A stretch of DNA of 64,000 nt from Mycocentrospora acerina (Eukaryota > Ascomycota > Dothideomycetes > Pleosporales): NCBI GenBank assembly GCA_022701365.1, contig JAKUHH010000201.1, positions 372,001 to 436,000 of the forward strand, written 5' to 3'. Every line of letters begins with the position of its first letter. Positions within the stretch are counted from its first letter, which is position 1. Below are positions 11,900-21,644 of this stretch, piece after piece. The notes beneath the pieces were generated by a model, which saw nothing but the letters and a program-made list of their open reading frames with translations, made no database searches and had not been told where the DNA came from. The position numbers were made by a program, and so were the translations under genes.

Positions 11900-13075
11900 T
11901 CAGGGAGCCCCACTGTAAAGCTGCTGGCCATTTTTCTTAAACCCCGTAACAACGGCCTGACCATTCGGCCCTGTGGCCCACTCTGCAAAAAGATACGCAA
12001 GCGTTTCATTCCTAGCTTTACGGCCGACAAGAAGATGTCCGGGGTTTAGCAAGGGATCACTCTCATCGTCCGTCGCTGTCTTGAAAATTTCCATTTGGGC
12101 CCCCAAGTTGTCTGGAAGTGACAAGTATGTGCCTCGGTCTGTCAAGGTGTACTCTTTCTGCGTGATTGCTGCGGAGAGAGCCTGAATGGGGAATGTGATG
12201 AGTTGGTGGTACCAGGGTGAAGCTGGTGACGCCCAAGGTACCTTGGAAGTATGAGAGTGGTTCGTGAAGAAGGGAGCGTCTGCAAAGTACTTACCTGACC
12301 GATACCAAGCCAAAATTCGGACTCTTTAAGGTTGGTTGCGGATTTATCAAAGCGGCTAAGGAATCGAGTAGGGATGGTGGTTGTCGAGTTTTTCTCTGCA
12401 GCTGCAAATAAATTTGCAAAGATTGTGGTGATGTCCATCGATACGTTAAGACCTGCAGGATTCTCTGGAGGACCTGCGATTATGAAGTGATCGCGGAATA
12501 GATAGTATCTGTTTGGGTCGATGATGCCCTGGTCTCCAGCGACCTTTTCGGCAGAAGGGACATATGAAATTCCTAGGTCTGCCTCGCCACTCTGCAGGTT
12601 CTTGATAGTAAAGGTTGTGTCACTGAGCACCTATAAATTACGGTTAGCTTATATTGAAACTTAATTATAACATTGAGAAAAGACTGTGTCCTTGTCTGTT
12701 GAACAGTCATACAACAGATTGTGTATTGCCAATTCAATCGCCAGGAAAAACATTCCTAAATGAACTTTCAAAGATACATACCCATCCAATACTGAATGGC
12801 TGCGAGCCGTTCTTTACGCTCTCTTGAATAAATGCGTCTGAGAGAACTTAAAAAGCATGTCAGTAAGAGTTGTGCCAAATCAGGAAAGAGCGCCCACCTC
12901 TAACCAGGCCGCTTTGTCCGGCTCCTCCAGTTGCAATTCGCAATAGAACCTCACTTCCATTAGTACTGCTGTTGAACCCCCCGTTGTAAATCTCAGTCGG
13001 GTCGACCAATGCTTTGACAGTGCCGGCCAGAGCTACGACAGCAAAAGAAATTTTAACAAGGCGGGAACCAAACAT
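11900..13075 (-). CDS. Secreted periplasmic-binding-protein-like (TupA/PBP-domain) protein
   Basis: Exons, in the direction of transcription, are 13075-12898, 12846-12782, 12630-12295 and 12241-11900, giving 306 residues; introns are 51, 151 and 53 nt. Residues 1-22 form a signal peptide (basic SRLVK, then a hydrophobic FAVVALAG core). Then follow RIATGGAGQSGL, LQSGEADLGISY, FRDHFIIAGPP, TRFLSRFDKSATN and LTDRGTYLSLP, in the order seen in ABC-type tungstate-binding proteins such as TupA. In bacteria these deliver oxyanions to an ABC importer; fungi have no such importer, so the role outside the cell is unknown (scavenging, sensing or binding). The family is bacterial in origin and occurs patchily in ascomycetes as I recall. 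An ATG at 13120 in the same frame would bury the signal peptide, so 13075 is preferred. Confidence 0.82.
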
Positions 13076-14001
13076 CGTAAATAATGTGAGGGTATTGAAA
13101 AATACAACTGCTATTCCCAATGATCTTTGGAATGCAAAACTATGGGGAATCTACGGTCTTATACACTTTTGTTTGATCGCCAGCATCTTGCTTGGTGATG
13201 GTCTTTTCCTAAGCACAACTGCGCTAATCTGGTTTAGAACTCTTGTAAACAGAGTAGCTATGGAAAGCTGAACGACTGATCATCTAGGCCGATGTAACAT
13301 AGATCTCTGACACTCTATTGGCGAAACAACTGACAACACTGGAAATGAGGTGAGCTGATCGCTCGTAACTCTTGTTGTTGTTTTTATCAGATGAATTCAC
13401 CAATGGGAGGCGTTCCTGGACGACCACAATGACTAGCGTTAAGCTGAGAAGAGATACAAAATCGGCGCAGTGCTGCAAGTCGCAAAGTAAATTATCAGAA
13501 CGATAACTTCAGGCCATGAAAACACCCATATTGACGGTGTGTTTTTACAAGCATTATGGATTTCACGGACCTCCCAAGGTCATTTGGTGGTCTGAGGCAC
13601 ATCACAATTTCCAGCTTTCGGCTCAACAATTTTTCGATATTGAAAAAGAAAGTAGTGTTTCCGACCACATTATAAATGTACTTTCGCAAATCAAATTTTT
13701 CTGCAGTTAATTTATTAGTTAATAATAATATCATGGATTATAATTGATTCAGCACCATTCATAGCAACTCATGATGTAACGGCAAAAGGCGGTCACAGCT
13801 AGTGCTTATAGCTGAGGTATGGGCTGGAGGTATACTATTAATGCATACTGAAAAAACCTCAGCCTAGTAGAATGTTTTAAGGCTGAAAAGTCTTTTTCAT
13901 GCTGTACTACTACTAAACCTTATCCTACCTTACGTTATCAAAAAGCAGCTTATTGTTGACGACTGCTTTTGGTCGTCAACTGGGTCTTGTAAGACTAGAT
14001 C
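13076..14001. other. Intergenic, no gene recognised
   Basis: AT-rich sequence with only short frames. It covers the promoter of the solute-binding protein and the 3' flank of the F-box-like gene. No repeats are evident. Confidence 0.45.
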
Positions 14002-15591
14002 TCAAACACTTAGAGATTTTTTCGGAGCACAAGTATCGCATTTGTACAGGTATTTCTCGGATAGATCGTAGCACATACCCCCAATGTATCGTGTGTCCAA
14101 TGTTATGCCAGGAATCTCCCTTAGCTTCGCAACTGTATCTGGATGGATGTGATATTGTTCGTAGATGTTTGTGGCCCAGGTACGAATGAGTTCAATGCAA
14201 AGACCAGGGTAGTTCTCGGACAATGCCTGACAATACTCTAGCCATGACTGCCCCTGCAAGTAATCTTGCGAGCCATTTGTCCCTTGCTCATCTTCTAGGA
14301 TGTTGAGATCCTCCAAGGTCTCCTTTCGAAGGTGGCAGTCCTCGAAGACAAGTTGCCCCAACCGTGGCCATTGTGCAATTATCATTGAAATAAATGTTGA
14401 TTGATTCAGTGCAAATTTGCTCAGTCGCATTGTCCGAAGCTCTTTGAAAAGCACACTAGGAAAGATCAGATCGATGATAGATTCATTAGCTCTTGTCATC
14501 CTCATATCTGAGAACCTAAGGTCGCGATCAAACCCTAAGTTGCTGCACAGCTCTAGGTGTCGGAGTCCTGTGAGTGAATTGAAAATTTTCCTACAGTATC
14601 GAGCGCTGGCTGCGCTGCCGGTTGGACCAAATTCATCTCGATCGCCATGGATGCCGTCAATGCCGCCAATATTCAAATTCAGCCGCGTAATTCCAGAAAG
14701 TCTTGTGCTCTGCGGAATGAGCAAGTAGCTCAAATTTAACAAGCGGTTTACTATGGTGGATGGGTTGAGATCATCTACGTTGGCCAACGATAAGTGAAGT
14801 GTCCGAACAGTTGTTGGAGCGGTCATTAAGACAATGGAACTAGCCCATGCTTGATTTACAGTCCAGTCCTCTATGTACGGTGGATCTACGCTAATGTCTG
14901 CATGAGAAAGTTGAGGCGTGAGATGTATGGTACTACCTGGAACCGGGTGATCGATTCTCCAAAGCTCACCGACTGAAATTTCCGAAAGACTTCGAAAATA
15001 ACGGAATATCCGACGCCAAGAATTTTTGGCAGCTTGTGAGAGTATTTGCCATCGGTGAGAAATTGAGAAGGGCTCCACCATTATCTTATAGTGATCGAGC
15101 ATATGTTGGAGATCTTCTATCATCAAATCGCTCACATCACGAACGCCTCGTCGTTTACAAAAACGCCTTTGATGATCAAGATCTGCAGTCTCCCCGAAAG
15201 CTTCGGCGTTGTTCTTCCATCGTAGAGCTGGCGGAAGCTTTTTACGTCAGCAGAGTTTGAGTGACAAACTCCAATGTCTTCGTACCTGGACCTGGATATG
15301 TTTCACGTGTTCGCTGAGTCCCATGTTCCCAGGGCGGACAGCAAAAAGCTCCAGGCTACTGGATATGCTAAGGTCCACATATACGGGCAGCGTCATATCC
15401 CTGAACATGAGCTCGGGGACCCATTCTCGGAGGCAAGAGTGAGTTAAGTTGGCGTTCTGAAGATCCTTTTTGCAGCCTGGTCGAAGGTGTTTTGGACAAG
15501 GGGCAAGATAGGAGACGATTAATTTTCTCAGTTCAGAAGGAAGTGTGTTCAGATTAGAGGGAATTAAAGCCTCCATCCTGGCATATTTCAT
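14002..15591 (-). CDS. F-box-like hypothetical protein
   Basis: Exons are 15591-15286 and 15237-14002 (intron 48 nt, donor GTACGA, branch CTGAC close to the acceptor AAAAAG), giving 513 residues. The N-terminus has an F-box-like helix (LPSELRKLIVSYL, about residues 17-29) followed by text like AYLTHSCLREWVPELMFRDM, which is typical of fungal F-box proteins. The rest has irregular Leu-rich segments (LRHLELCSNLGF, LRTMRLSKFAL, LGQLVFEDCHL) resembling a degenerate LRR array. F-box proteins recruit substrates to SCF ubiquitin ligases; the target is unknown. The start could also be ATG 15576. It is divergent from the enoyl-CoA hydratase gene, with 225 bp between the start codons. Confidence 0.7.
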
Positions 15592-15816
15592 AACGTTTTC
15601 GACTGAGTTGTGGATTGACGCGAGCGGGGAAATCACAATCGCGCCATCATGTGACTCGTTACTGTCCTCGGCTAACTGCGGTCTACGCAGCTATCCCCAG
15701 CCGTCTCGTCTCCGCGCCCGGGCCGTACCGTGTCAATAAATGCAGTCGATGCTCAATTATTCCAGGTCGTGAAGCGAAGAGCTCTCAAGTTCCTGCAGTC
15801 GAACACTCACATATCA

Positions 15817-16761
15817 ATGTCTATTCTCCAGCGATCTGGGCCAAGGCTCTTCCGCCAAATCCAGCGATGCGCCTATTCGACCGCTCAGACACCAGTGCTC
15901 AATGTCACAAGTGTACCAGCACCAGGGTCGGGTAGCATCCGCATTCTCTCACTCAACCGCCCGGCTGCGCGCAATGCCATATCAAGGCAATTGCTGGTCG
16001 AGCTAAATAACCAAGTGACGAGTATCGAAAGTGAGGGAGAAACAGGGTCGACAAGAGCCTTGATTCTGGCCAGTGAAGTGGACTCGAGCTTCTGTGCGGG
16101 CGCAGATTTGAAGGAGAGAGCCACATTTACACAGGAAGAGTAAGTGTTCTTTCCTATCCTTGAAACCCCTAGCCAACAGATTCCCCACAGCACAGCAAAC
16201 TTCCTGTCAGGCCTTCGAGGCACCCTGACCCAGATCCAAAACCTCCGCATTCCCACGATAACTGCGCTCGCGGCACCCGCTTTCGGTGGCGGTCTCGAAT
16301 TGGCCCTCACAACACACTTGCGTATCTTTGCATCTACTGCAACCGTCGCTCTCCCGGAGACGCGACTAGCCATTATTCCTGGCGCAGGAGGAACATACCG
16401 CCTCCCCGCCCTGATCGGTCTTACTCGCGCACGCGACCTCATTCTCACAGGACGGAGAGTCGGCGGGCCAGAGGCATACTTCCTTGGTCTTTGCGACAGG
16501 CTGGTTGAGATAACACCAGAGGAGGCGCAACAGGAGGGTGCGGCACGCAAGAAGGTGCTGGACGAGGCAATCAGGCTTGCACGCCAAATCTGTGAGGGAG
16601 GCCCAATTGCAATCAAGGCTGCGATCCAAGCAATTGAGGGATGTGCCATGGGTGAGAAAGCGGAGAATGCTGCGTACGAGCTTGTTGTTAGGACAAAGGA
16701 CCGGGATGAGGCGTTGGTGGCGTTTAGGGAGAAAAGGAAGCCTGTCTTCAAGGGCCATTAG
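15817..16761 (+). CDS. Mitochondrial enoyl-CoA hydratase family protein, methylglutaconyl-CoA hydratase (AUH)-like
   Basis: Exons are 15817-16139 and 16191-16761 (intron 51 nt), giving 297 residues. Residues 1-22 (MSILQRSGPRLFRQIQRCAY) are Arg-rich, lack acidic residues and look like a mitochondrial presequence. The crotonase fold shows the first oxyanion-hole loop FCAGADLKER and the second, FGGGLELAL, followed by LPETRLAIIPGAGGTYRLP with the catalytic Glu region. These match AUH, the 3-methylglutaconyl-CoA hydratase of leucine breakdown, better than short-chain enoyl-CoA hydratase; this is motif memory only. It converges on the HIT gene, with 108 bp between the stop codons. Confidence 0.88.
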
Positions 16762-16869
16762 AGTTGACACATGTAAGCGACGTCACTAAGGAACGATGTT
16801 CTACTGTATTCGTCGTGACGCAATGCTTGTATTGTATCATGATGCTTAGCGCCTTCTCCCATACCCCAT

Positions 16870-17461
16870 TCACATCTTCGACTTGATTTCCTCCAATAAC
16901 TTCGTCAGCTGGTCCTTATCCGCGGGCTTCGTTGGCCACCCAACAGTCAACCCCTCCTCTGTATTCGGCTTTGGGATCAGATGGAAATGCACCTGCATTT
17001 GTTAGTTGAGCTGCCACCAACCCTACTCTCCCCACACCCGCCTGCACTTACGTGGTCCACCTCCTGATGCGCAATCCTCCCATTGTTCTGCAGGATATTG
17101 TAGTCCTGAACGCCCTGCGCAATGGCAATCTTCTTCGTCACGGACAGCACCTCGGAGAGCTGGTCGTCGGGGATGTCGTGCAGCTTCGCGCCGTGGAATT
17201 TGGGGATGATGAGCTGTTTGCAGATGTTAACCACGTCTCTTTTACTCTTTCGTATATCTCTGAATAAATAGAGAGGTAGAGAAACATACTGAATGTCCCT
17301 TGCTCAGCGGACCAATGTCAAGAAATGCGAGTGTCTTCTCGCTCTCGAAGATCTTCAACGAGGGGATTTCCCCTGCGCCATAGACGTTAGCAGCGAATGG
17401 GAAGTGAGCACAAGGGAAGCTTACCCTTGATGATCTTGCAGAATATACAGTTGGCGGCCAT
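16870..17461 (-). CDS. HNT1: HIT-family hydrolase (HINT/Hnt1 type)
   Basis: Exons are 17461-17425, 17372-17290, 17213-17052 and 16992-16870, giving 134 residues; the introns are 52, 76 and 59 nt. The N-terminus MAANCIFCKIIKGEIPS is typical of HINT proteins, with a zinc-type CxxC. IIPKFHGAKLHDIPDD follows in mid-protein, and the histidine triad is H94-V-H96-F-H98 followed by LIPKP. HINT enzymes cleave adenosine phosphoramidates such as AMP-lysine. The triad is split by the last intron, between H94 and V95. All exon joins keep frame. Confidence 0.92.
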
Positions 17462-17759
17462 TGCGGTACTCAATCGATGTCGATACGGGTGTGGTGACGT
17501 GACGGTGGTTTCGGAGCTTGGGCGGTGGACAAGCCGAGCTCGGGTTCCTGGGAGGGGCAATGTGGGGTCAATTTGCCAGGATGGTGAGATTGGAAATGGT
17601 TGTCACGTCTTTTGCACATGCTGGTTTGACCGTACAACTTATTGACGATTTGGAGATATTCTATTTGCCCGATCGAAATTTTTTACTTCATAGTCTCTCA
17701 AGCCCAAACTTCAAAGCCTTTTTCATGCTCTTGGGCAAGATAACTCAGCAGGGAGACCT

Positions 17760-18622
17760 CTATGGCTTCACCCATTTCCACAATTCGCACTCAAAATTGG
17801 CGTAGCACCTGAACTCGTTACTCAAACCAGAGTGCTTAATATCATAGTCTGTCGTTTTCGTTCCCACTTTGCCGCACAGCTTGTTGGTAACAAGATCCTC
17901 CATGCGCTCTCCGGTGCACACAAGCAAGCGCAAAGATTCTTGCGTCCATGATTTTGCTAGCCAGCGAGCAGTCAATGCAACTATCGTTGTTAGCGTGGTG
18001 TGTATCAAGAATTTGGCTCAAGTTACTTTTTGTCTGACAGTCTTCACTCAGAAATGGTGGGTCGTAGATGATGCGGTCAAAGGTGCCTTTGAACTCGGGC
18101 GGTAATTGCATCGCCTTCTCAAAGTCATATTTCACAAATTCGCTGAAGACGGCAAAGCGCTCGTCGTACTCGAAGAGATTGATCTGAGGCCGGCATTTAT
18201 ACTCTCCTGAGGTCTGCCTCTTTGTCAGCGAATAAACTACTTGTGCGAGGAATTTTCCTTACCAACAAGTTCTTCAACTGAATGAAGGCACTTGGGGTAG
18301 ACACCACTGCAATCCTAGTCTCATCCGTTGCGCCATTCAGGAGCTGCCTCGCAATATCGGTGGCTGTCTCATCGCTATACCAAAATTGACTCGCATTCCA
18401 GTCTTCAGTGAAAGCATCCATAGACAATTTCCCTTCAAAGTCATCGTCCGCTTTGACTTTTAGTTGCTCAAGTTGCTTCTGTCTCGCATCGCGCTCGCCG
18501 AAAAATTCTTTCAATGCGTCCAGTGCTCCACCAGAAAGCTGTCTTCACTGCTTAGCATTTTTGACAGCAGAAAGAAAAGTAACATACGGTATCTCATCGT
18601 CATCATCAATAATTGGCGACAT
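17760..18622 (-). CDS. EFM5: EEF1A lysine methyltransferase, EFM5 (N6AMT2-like)
   Basis: Exons are 18622-18588, 18542-18263, 18213-18027 and 17980-17760, giving 240 residues; the introns are 45, 49 and 46 nt. The N-terminus is acidic (IIDDDDEIP), followed by LSGGALDALKEFF and a conserved WNASQFWYSDETA. The Rossmann methyltransferase core has VVSTPS (strand 4 area) and the catalytic-loop motif DPPFLSEDC, and ends in NEFRCYANFECELWKW. This is the family that methylates elongation factor 1A; it was once annotated as an adenine DNA methylase because of the D/NPPF motif. It shares a 159-bp divergent promoter with the LACTB2-like gene. Confidence 0.9.
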
Positions 18623-18781
18623 ATTGACTCGACTAAAGCGATTTGTGGTTGTTCCTGAAAAGTGATAGACTACTTTTTCCCCTCGTCATTTGAATCAAAA
18701 TAGCGTTATCGATAAGACGGTAAATCAGGCCTCGGTACTGGCGGTTGATCCTTGTAGATGCAGCGATTGAGAGTGAACACC

Positions 18782-19837
18782 ATGTTCTCACGCTGTCTGC
18801 GAGCTTACTCCTCGCTACATAAACCATTCCCAAAGATGGCAGAAACTCCAGTACCTCTTCCGGCTATTGAAAAGCTCAGCAGCAGGGTGGTTCGTGTGTT
18901 GGGAGGAAATCCAGGAAAAGTAAGTGTACCCGCGGTACTCGGCGTGGACATGAGAGCTGACAAACTGGCAGTTCACCTTGCAAGGTTCGTGCCACCTGTT
19001 TTCGTTCTTAATCATTACTAAACAGCACTCTTAGGCACGAACACATATATTGTTGGACAAGGCACAAAGCGATTGCTAATCGACACTGGTGAGGGCAGGC
19101 CAGAATGGATAGAATCAATCAAGTCGGTGTTAGAAAAAGAGAACATAGAGATCGACAAGGTACTACTATCGCATTGGCATCTCGACCACATCCAAGGCGT
19201 ACCCGACATCAAAGAATACTCCCCCAACACCAGCGTATATAAAATGAACACGGGTGAAGCATGGCCCGACATCAGCGCCCACGTCTCCAACCCCAAAGTC
19301 CAAGAGAAAGACTCAAATGACTGGCTCAACATAGCCGATGGTCAAAAGTTCTCTACAGAGGGTGCTACACTGCGAGCTTTTTACTGCCCGGGCCACACAA
19401 CAGACCACATAGCCTTCATTCTCGAGGAAGAGGACGCCATGTTCACAGCTGACAATGTCCTCGGTCAAGGCACAGCCGTCTTTGAAGATCTAGCAACCTA
19501 TATGAAGAGTCTCGACAGCATGTCCAAGCAATTCAAAGGCCGTGCATATCCCGGTCATGGCCCCGTTATTGAAGACGGCCCAGCCAAGATACTAGAGTAT
19601 ATCAAGCACCGCAAACAGCGCGAGAAGCAAGTTTTAGACGTGCTTGCAAAGGACAACGAGGGGGGTTGGACATCCATGGACATTGTCAAGGTGATTTACA
19701 AGGACTACCCTGAAAGCTTGTGGGTCCCGGCAGAGAAAGGTGTACTCCAGATACTGGATAAGCTGCTGAAGGAAGGAAAGGTTGTTCATGATAGAGAGAA
19801 GGGGACGTGGTCTTTGAGCGAAAAGTCGAGTCTATAA
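18782..19837 (+). CDS. Metallo-beta-lactamase-fold hydrolase, LACTB2-like
   Basis: Exons are 18782-18919, 18972-18984 and 19035-19837, giving 317 residues; the introns are 52 and 50 nt. The middle exon is only 13 nt and encodes FTLQ plus one base of Gly; without it the conserved GNPG..(F)TLQGTNTY block is broken. The metal-binding motif HxHxDH is H97-W-H99-L-D101-H102, followed by CPGHTTDHIAF, FTADNVLG and YPGHGPVI. The C-terminus after about residue 250 is a winged-helix-like segment (VLQILDKLLKEGKVV). In animals LACTB2 is a mitochondrial endoribonuclease; fungal relatives also include thioesterases of polyketide clusters, but no polyketide synthase is nearby. Residues 1-20 could be a mitochondrial presequence; ATGs at 18758 and 18836 are alternatives. 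Confidence 0.9.
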
Positions 19838-19998
19838 ATGGCTAAAGTAGCGACATTTCTGGATTGTTCAGGCCACCATGATGCCCCGCTTGTGCCCCTC
19901 ATCTCCACTGCAACTCTATGATTTCAAAATAAAAATAATAGCTTGCATTCCACTACGTATTTGATTGCCCTTCTCAGACTTTCTTTTTATCGCCACTT

Positions 19999-20095
19999 GA
20001 CACAGTGCCAGAGTGGTTAATGGGTTAGACTTGAATTACCATGATTCAGTCATCTAATGGCTTCGGCCTCGCAAGTTCGAATCTTGTCTGTGTCG
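19999..20095 (+). tRNA. tRNA-Ser(UGA) with a 16-nt intron
   Basis: The acceptor stem GACACAG pairs with CTGTGTC and is followed by discriminator G. The D stem CCA/TGG, anticodon stem TTAGA/TCTAA, a long variable arm (GGC-TTCG-GCC) and the T arm with TTCGAAT are all present. The anticodon TGA is at 20032-20034. The intron is 20036-20051, one base 3' of the anticodon, which is the canonical position; removing it gives the loop CTTGAAA. The long variable arm supports serine. Confidence 0.93.
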
Positions 20096-20532
20096 TAACC
20101 ACTTCATTCATGCATTGTGAGAACATGTGTTGTTCTCAATACGGTATTTTTGCTTCTACATATGTCAGTGTCGTAGATTTTTGGGGTTTAACCGTTTCAC
20201 TTTTGACAAATTGATTCACTTTCCACAATCTTCAATCATCATTTTTACTTCCCATTTTCGGATTTGCAGGTTTGGCCAATCCTGTATCAAATTATGTATC
20301 TTCTTCTCTAAAATGATAAGTGTCAACTGCATTCACTGTGTGTCCCCATGGATTGGACACACGTGTTCGCATGAAGGATGCGAGAACTGAGTTGAAGTCA
20401 AGGTAGCGAGGCAGGTCAAATCTTTAAAATCACACAAGTTTTAATTTGATAATGTTGAGGTGTTTCATTCATTTGCCATAAGGCATGGTATCATAAAATC
20501 ATCGTATCCCGTGAACTTAGTAGTCAACCACT
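20096..20532. other. Intergenic, no gene recognised
   Basis: The flank between tRNA-Ser and HSP12. A T-run near 20142-20146 could end RNA polymerase III transcription. No coding signal is seen. Confidence 0.4.
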
Positions 20533-20854
20533 TCAGTTCTTGTCCAATCCGAGCGCACCCTTGGCCTTGTCCAAAACAGACTCGTCAGTTCCACCGTGGA
20601 CAGCGTCGTCCTTGGAGCGGCCGACCTTGTCGCCGATAGACTGGGAGTGGGTCTTGGAAGAGTCTGAGAAGAGATCAGTATTGTATCATTGAAGTGAATG
20701 TGTGGGAAGTCTTACCGGGCTGAGCCTCACGAGCGACCTTGTCACCAGCACCAGTGAGTGTCTCCTTGGTCTTGTCGATAGTAGACTTGGAGGAGTCGGG
20801 CTGAATCTTCTCGCCAGCCTTGGTGGAGAAATCTTTGCGAAGTGCGTCGGACAT
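20533..20854 (-). CDS. HSP12: HSP9/HSP12-type small stress protein
   Basis: Exons are 20854-20716 and 20663-20533 (intron 52 nt), giving 89 residues. The protein starts MSDALRKDFSTKAGEKIQPD and is rich in charged residues and glycine. It carries the family repeats DKxKExLTGAGDKVAREAQPG and, later, DKVGRSKDDAVHGG. Members are intrinsically disordered and fold on membranes, stabilising them under heat, osmotic or desiccation stress. The length is close to the usual 85-110 residues. No clear stress-response elements were found upstream by eye. Confidence 0.94.
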
Positions 20855-21644
20855 GTTGAGTATTTGTGGGTGGTTGTTGGTTTGGTTTGGTGTAGTGAAG
20901 TGTGGAAGTTGGTTGATGAATTGATGATATTGGGAATAACAGCATTCTGGAGACAATTATATATGTAACTAGAAGGTGAGTACAGCTACGTCATGTTCGT
21001 TGTTCCTTACATGTATCACTTGTATGTTCGTTTGGCCAACGATCTCGGAAATGAGTGCCGAGACCAAGGAAAGTACGCTCTGGAGGCACTCGTGACGCTG
21101 GGTCGTAATCCCGTCGTCACAAAATCTGGAGCTGTAATGTTGTATTCCAGACGATCGTGATCCACAATGTCATCATCGTAGGCTCTGTTTGCCTTGTTTA
21201 CATTCCTTCCATCTCAATGGGCATGCTTCTGCTCATCCTCCAACTGTCACTCCACAGTCAGCGTCATCGCTCCAAAAATAAAATTTTGCACAACTTGGAT
21301 GAATACGTGTGCGATTCAACATGCATACAACTTCTCCCTGATCTACAGCACTGATAGCCGTTGTTACCCAAACTCAAGCAAGCCGAACGGCGTAGTGGGG
21401 CCAACATGTGGGGCAGAAGTTAACGGGCCGGAAACGAGTTCCACATGCATGACATCATTTCTCGTTCCGAAGACCCTATGCATCAAGCTTCGACGGCTAA
21501 TTGTTCCGCAAAATGCGAGTTTACATACTGCAACGACGGTTGCACACCTACCGTATCCTTTGTTTTTGAGTCACACGATACATTAGTCAATGACTGTTCC
21601 TGGGCCTCATTGGGAACCTTCTCTTAGCACTTTATCGAGCTGGA
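20855..21644. other. Intergenic, no gene recognised
   Basis: HSP12 promoter side and the 3' flank of the first HET gene. A CRE-like TACGTCA occurs near 20987. Short forward frames at 21157-21627 show no family features. Confidence 0.45.

Noticed and set aside
15885..16751. Long minus-strand open frame (288 codons) across the AUH-like gene
   Set aside because: It is the antisense of a conserved crotonase exon, runs through the intron, and has Ser/Arg-rich text without any family feature.
18758..18781. Upstream ATG for the LACTB2-like gene
   Set aside because: It adds eight residues and is possible, but ATG 18782 gives a cleaner presequence; neither is proven.
21157..21627. Overlapping plus-strand frames between HSP12 and HET gene 1
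   Set aside because: Short, Cys/Ser-rich, no signal peptide in a good context and no family feature.
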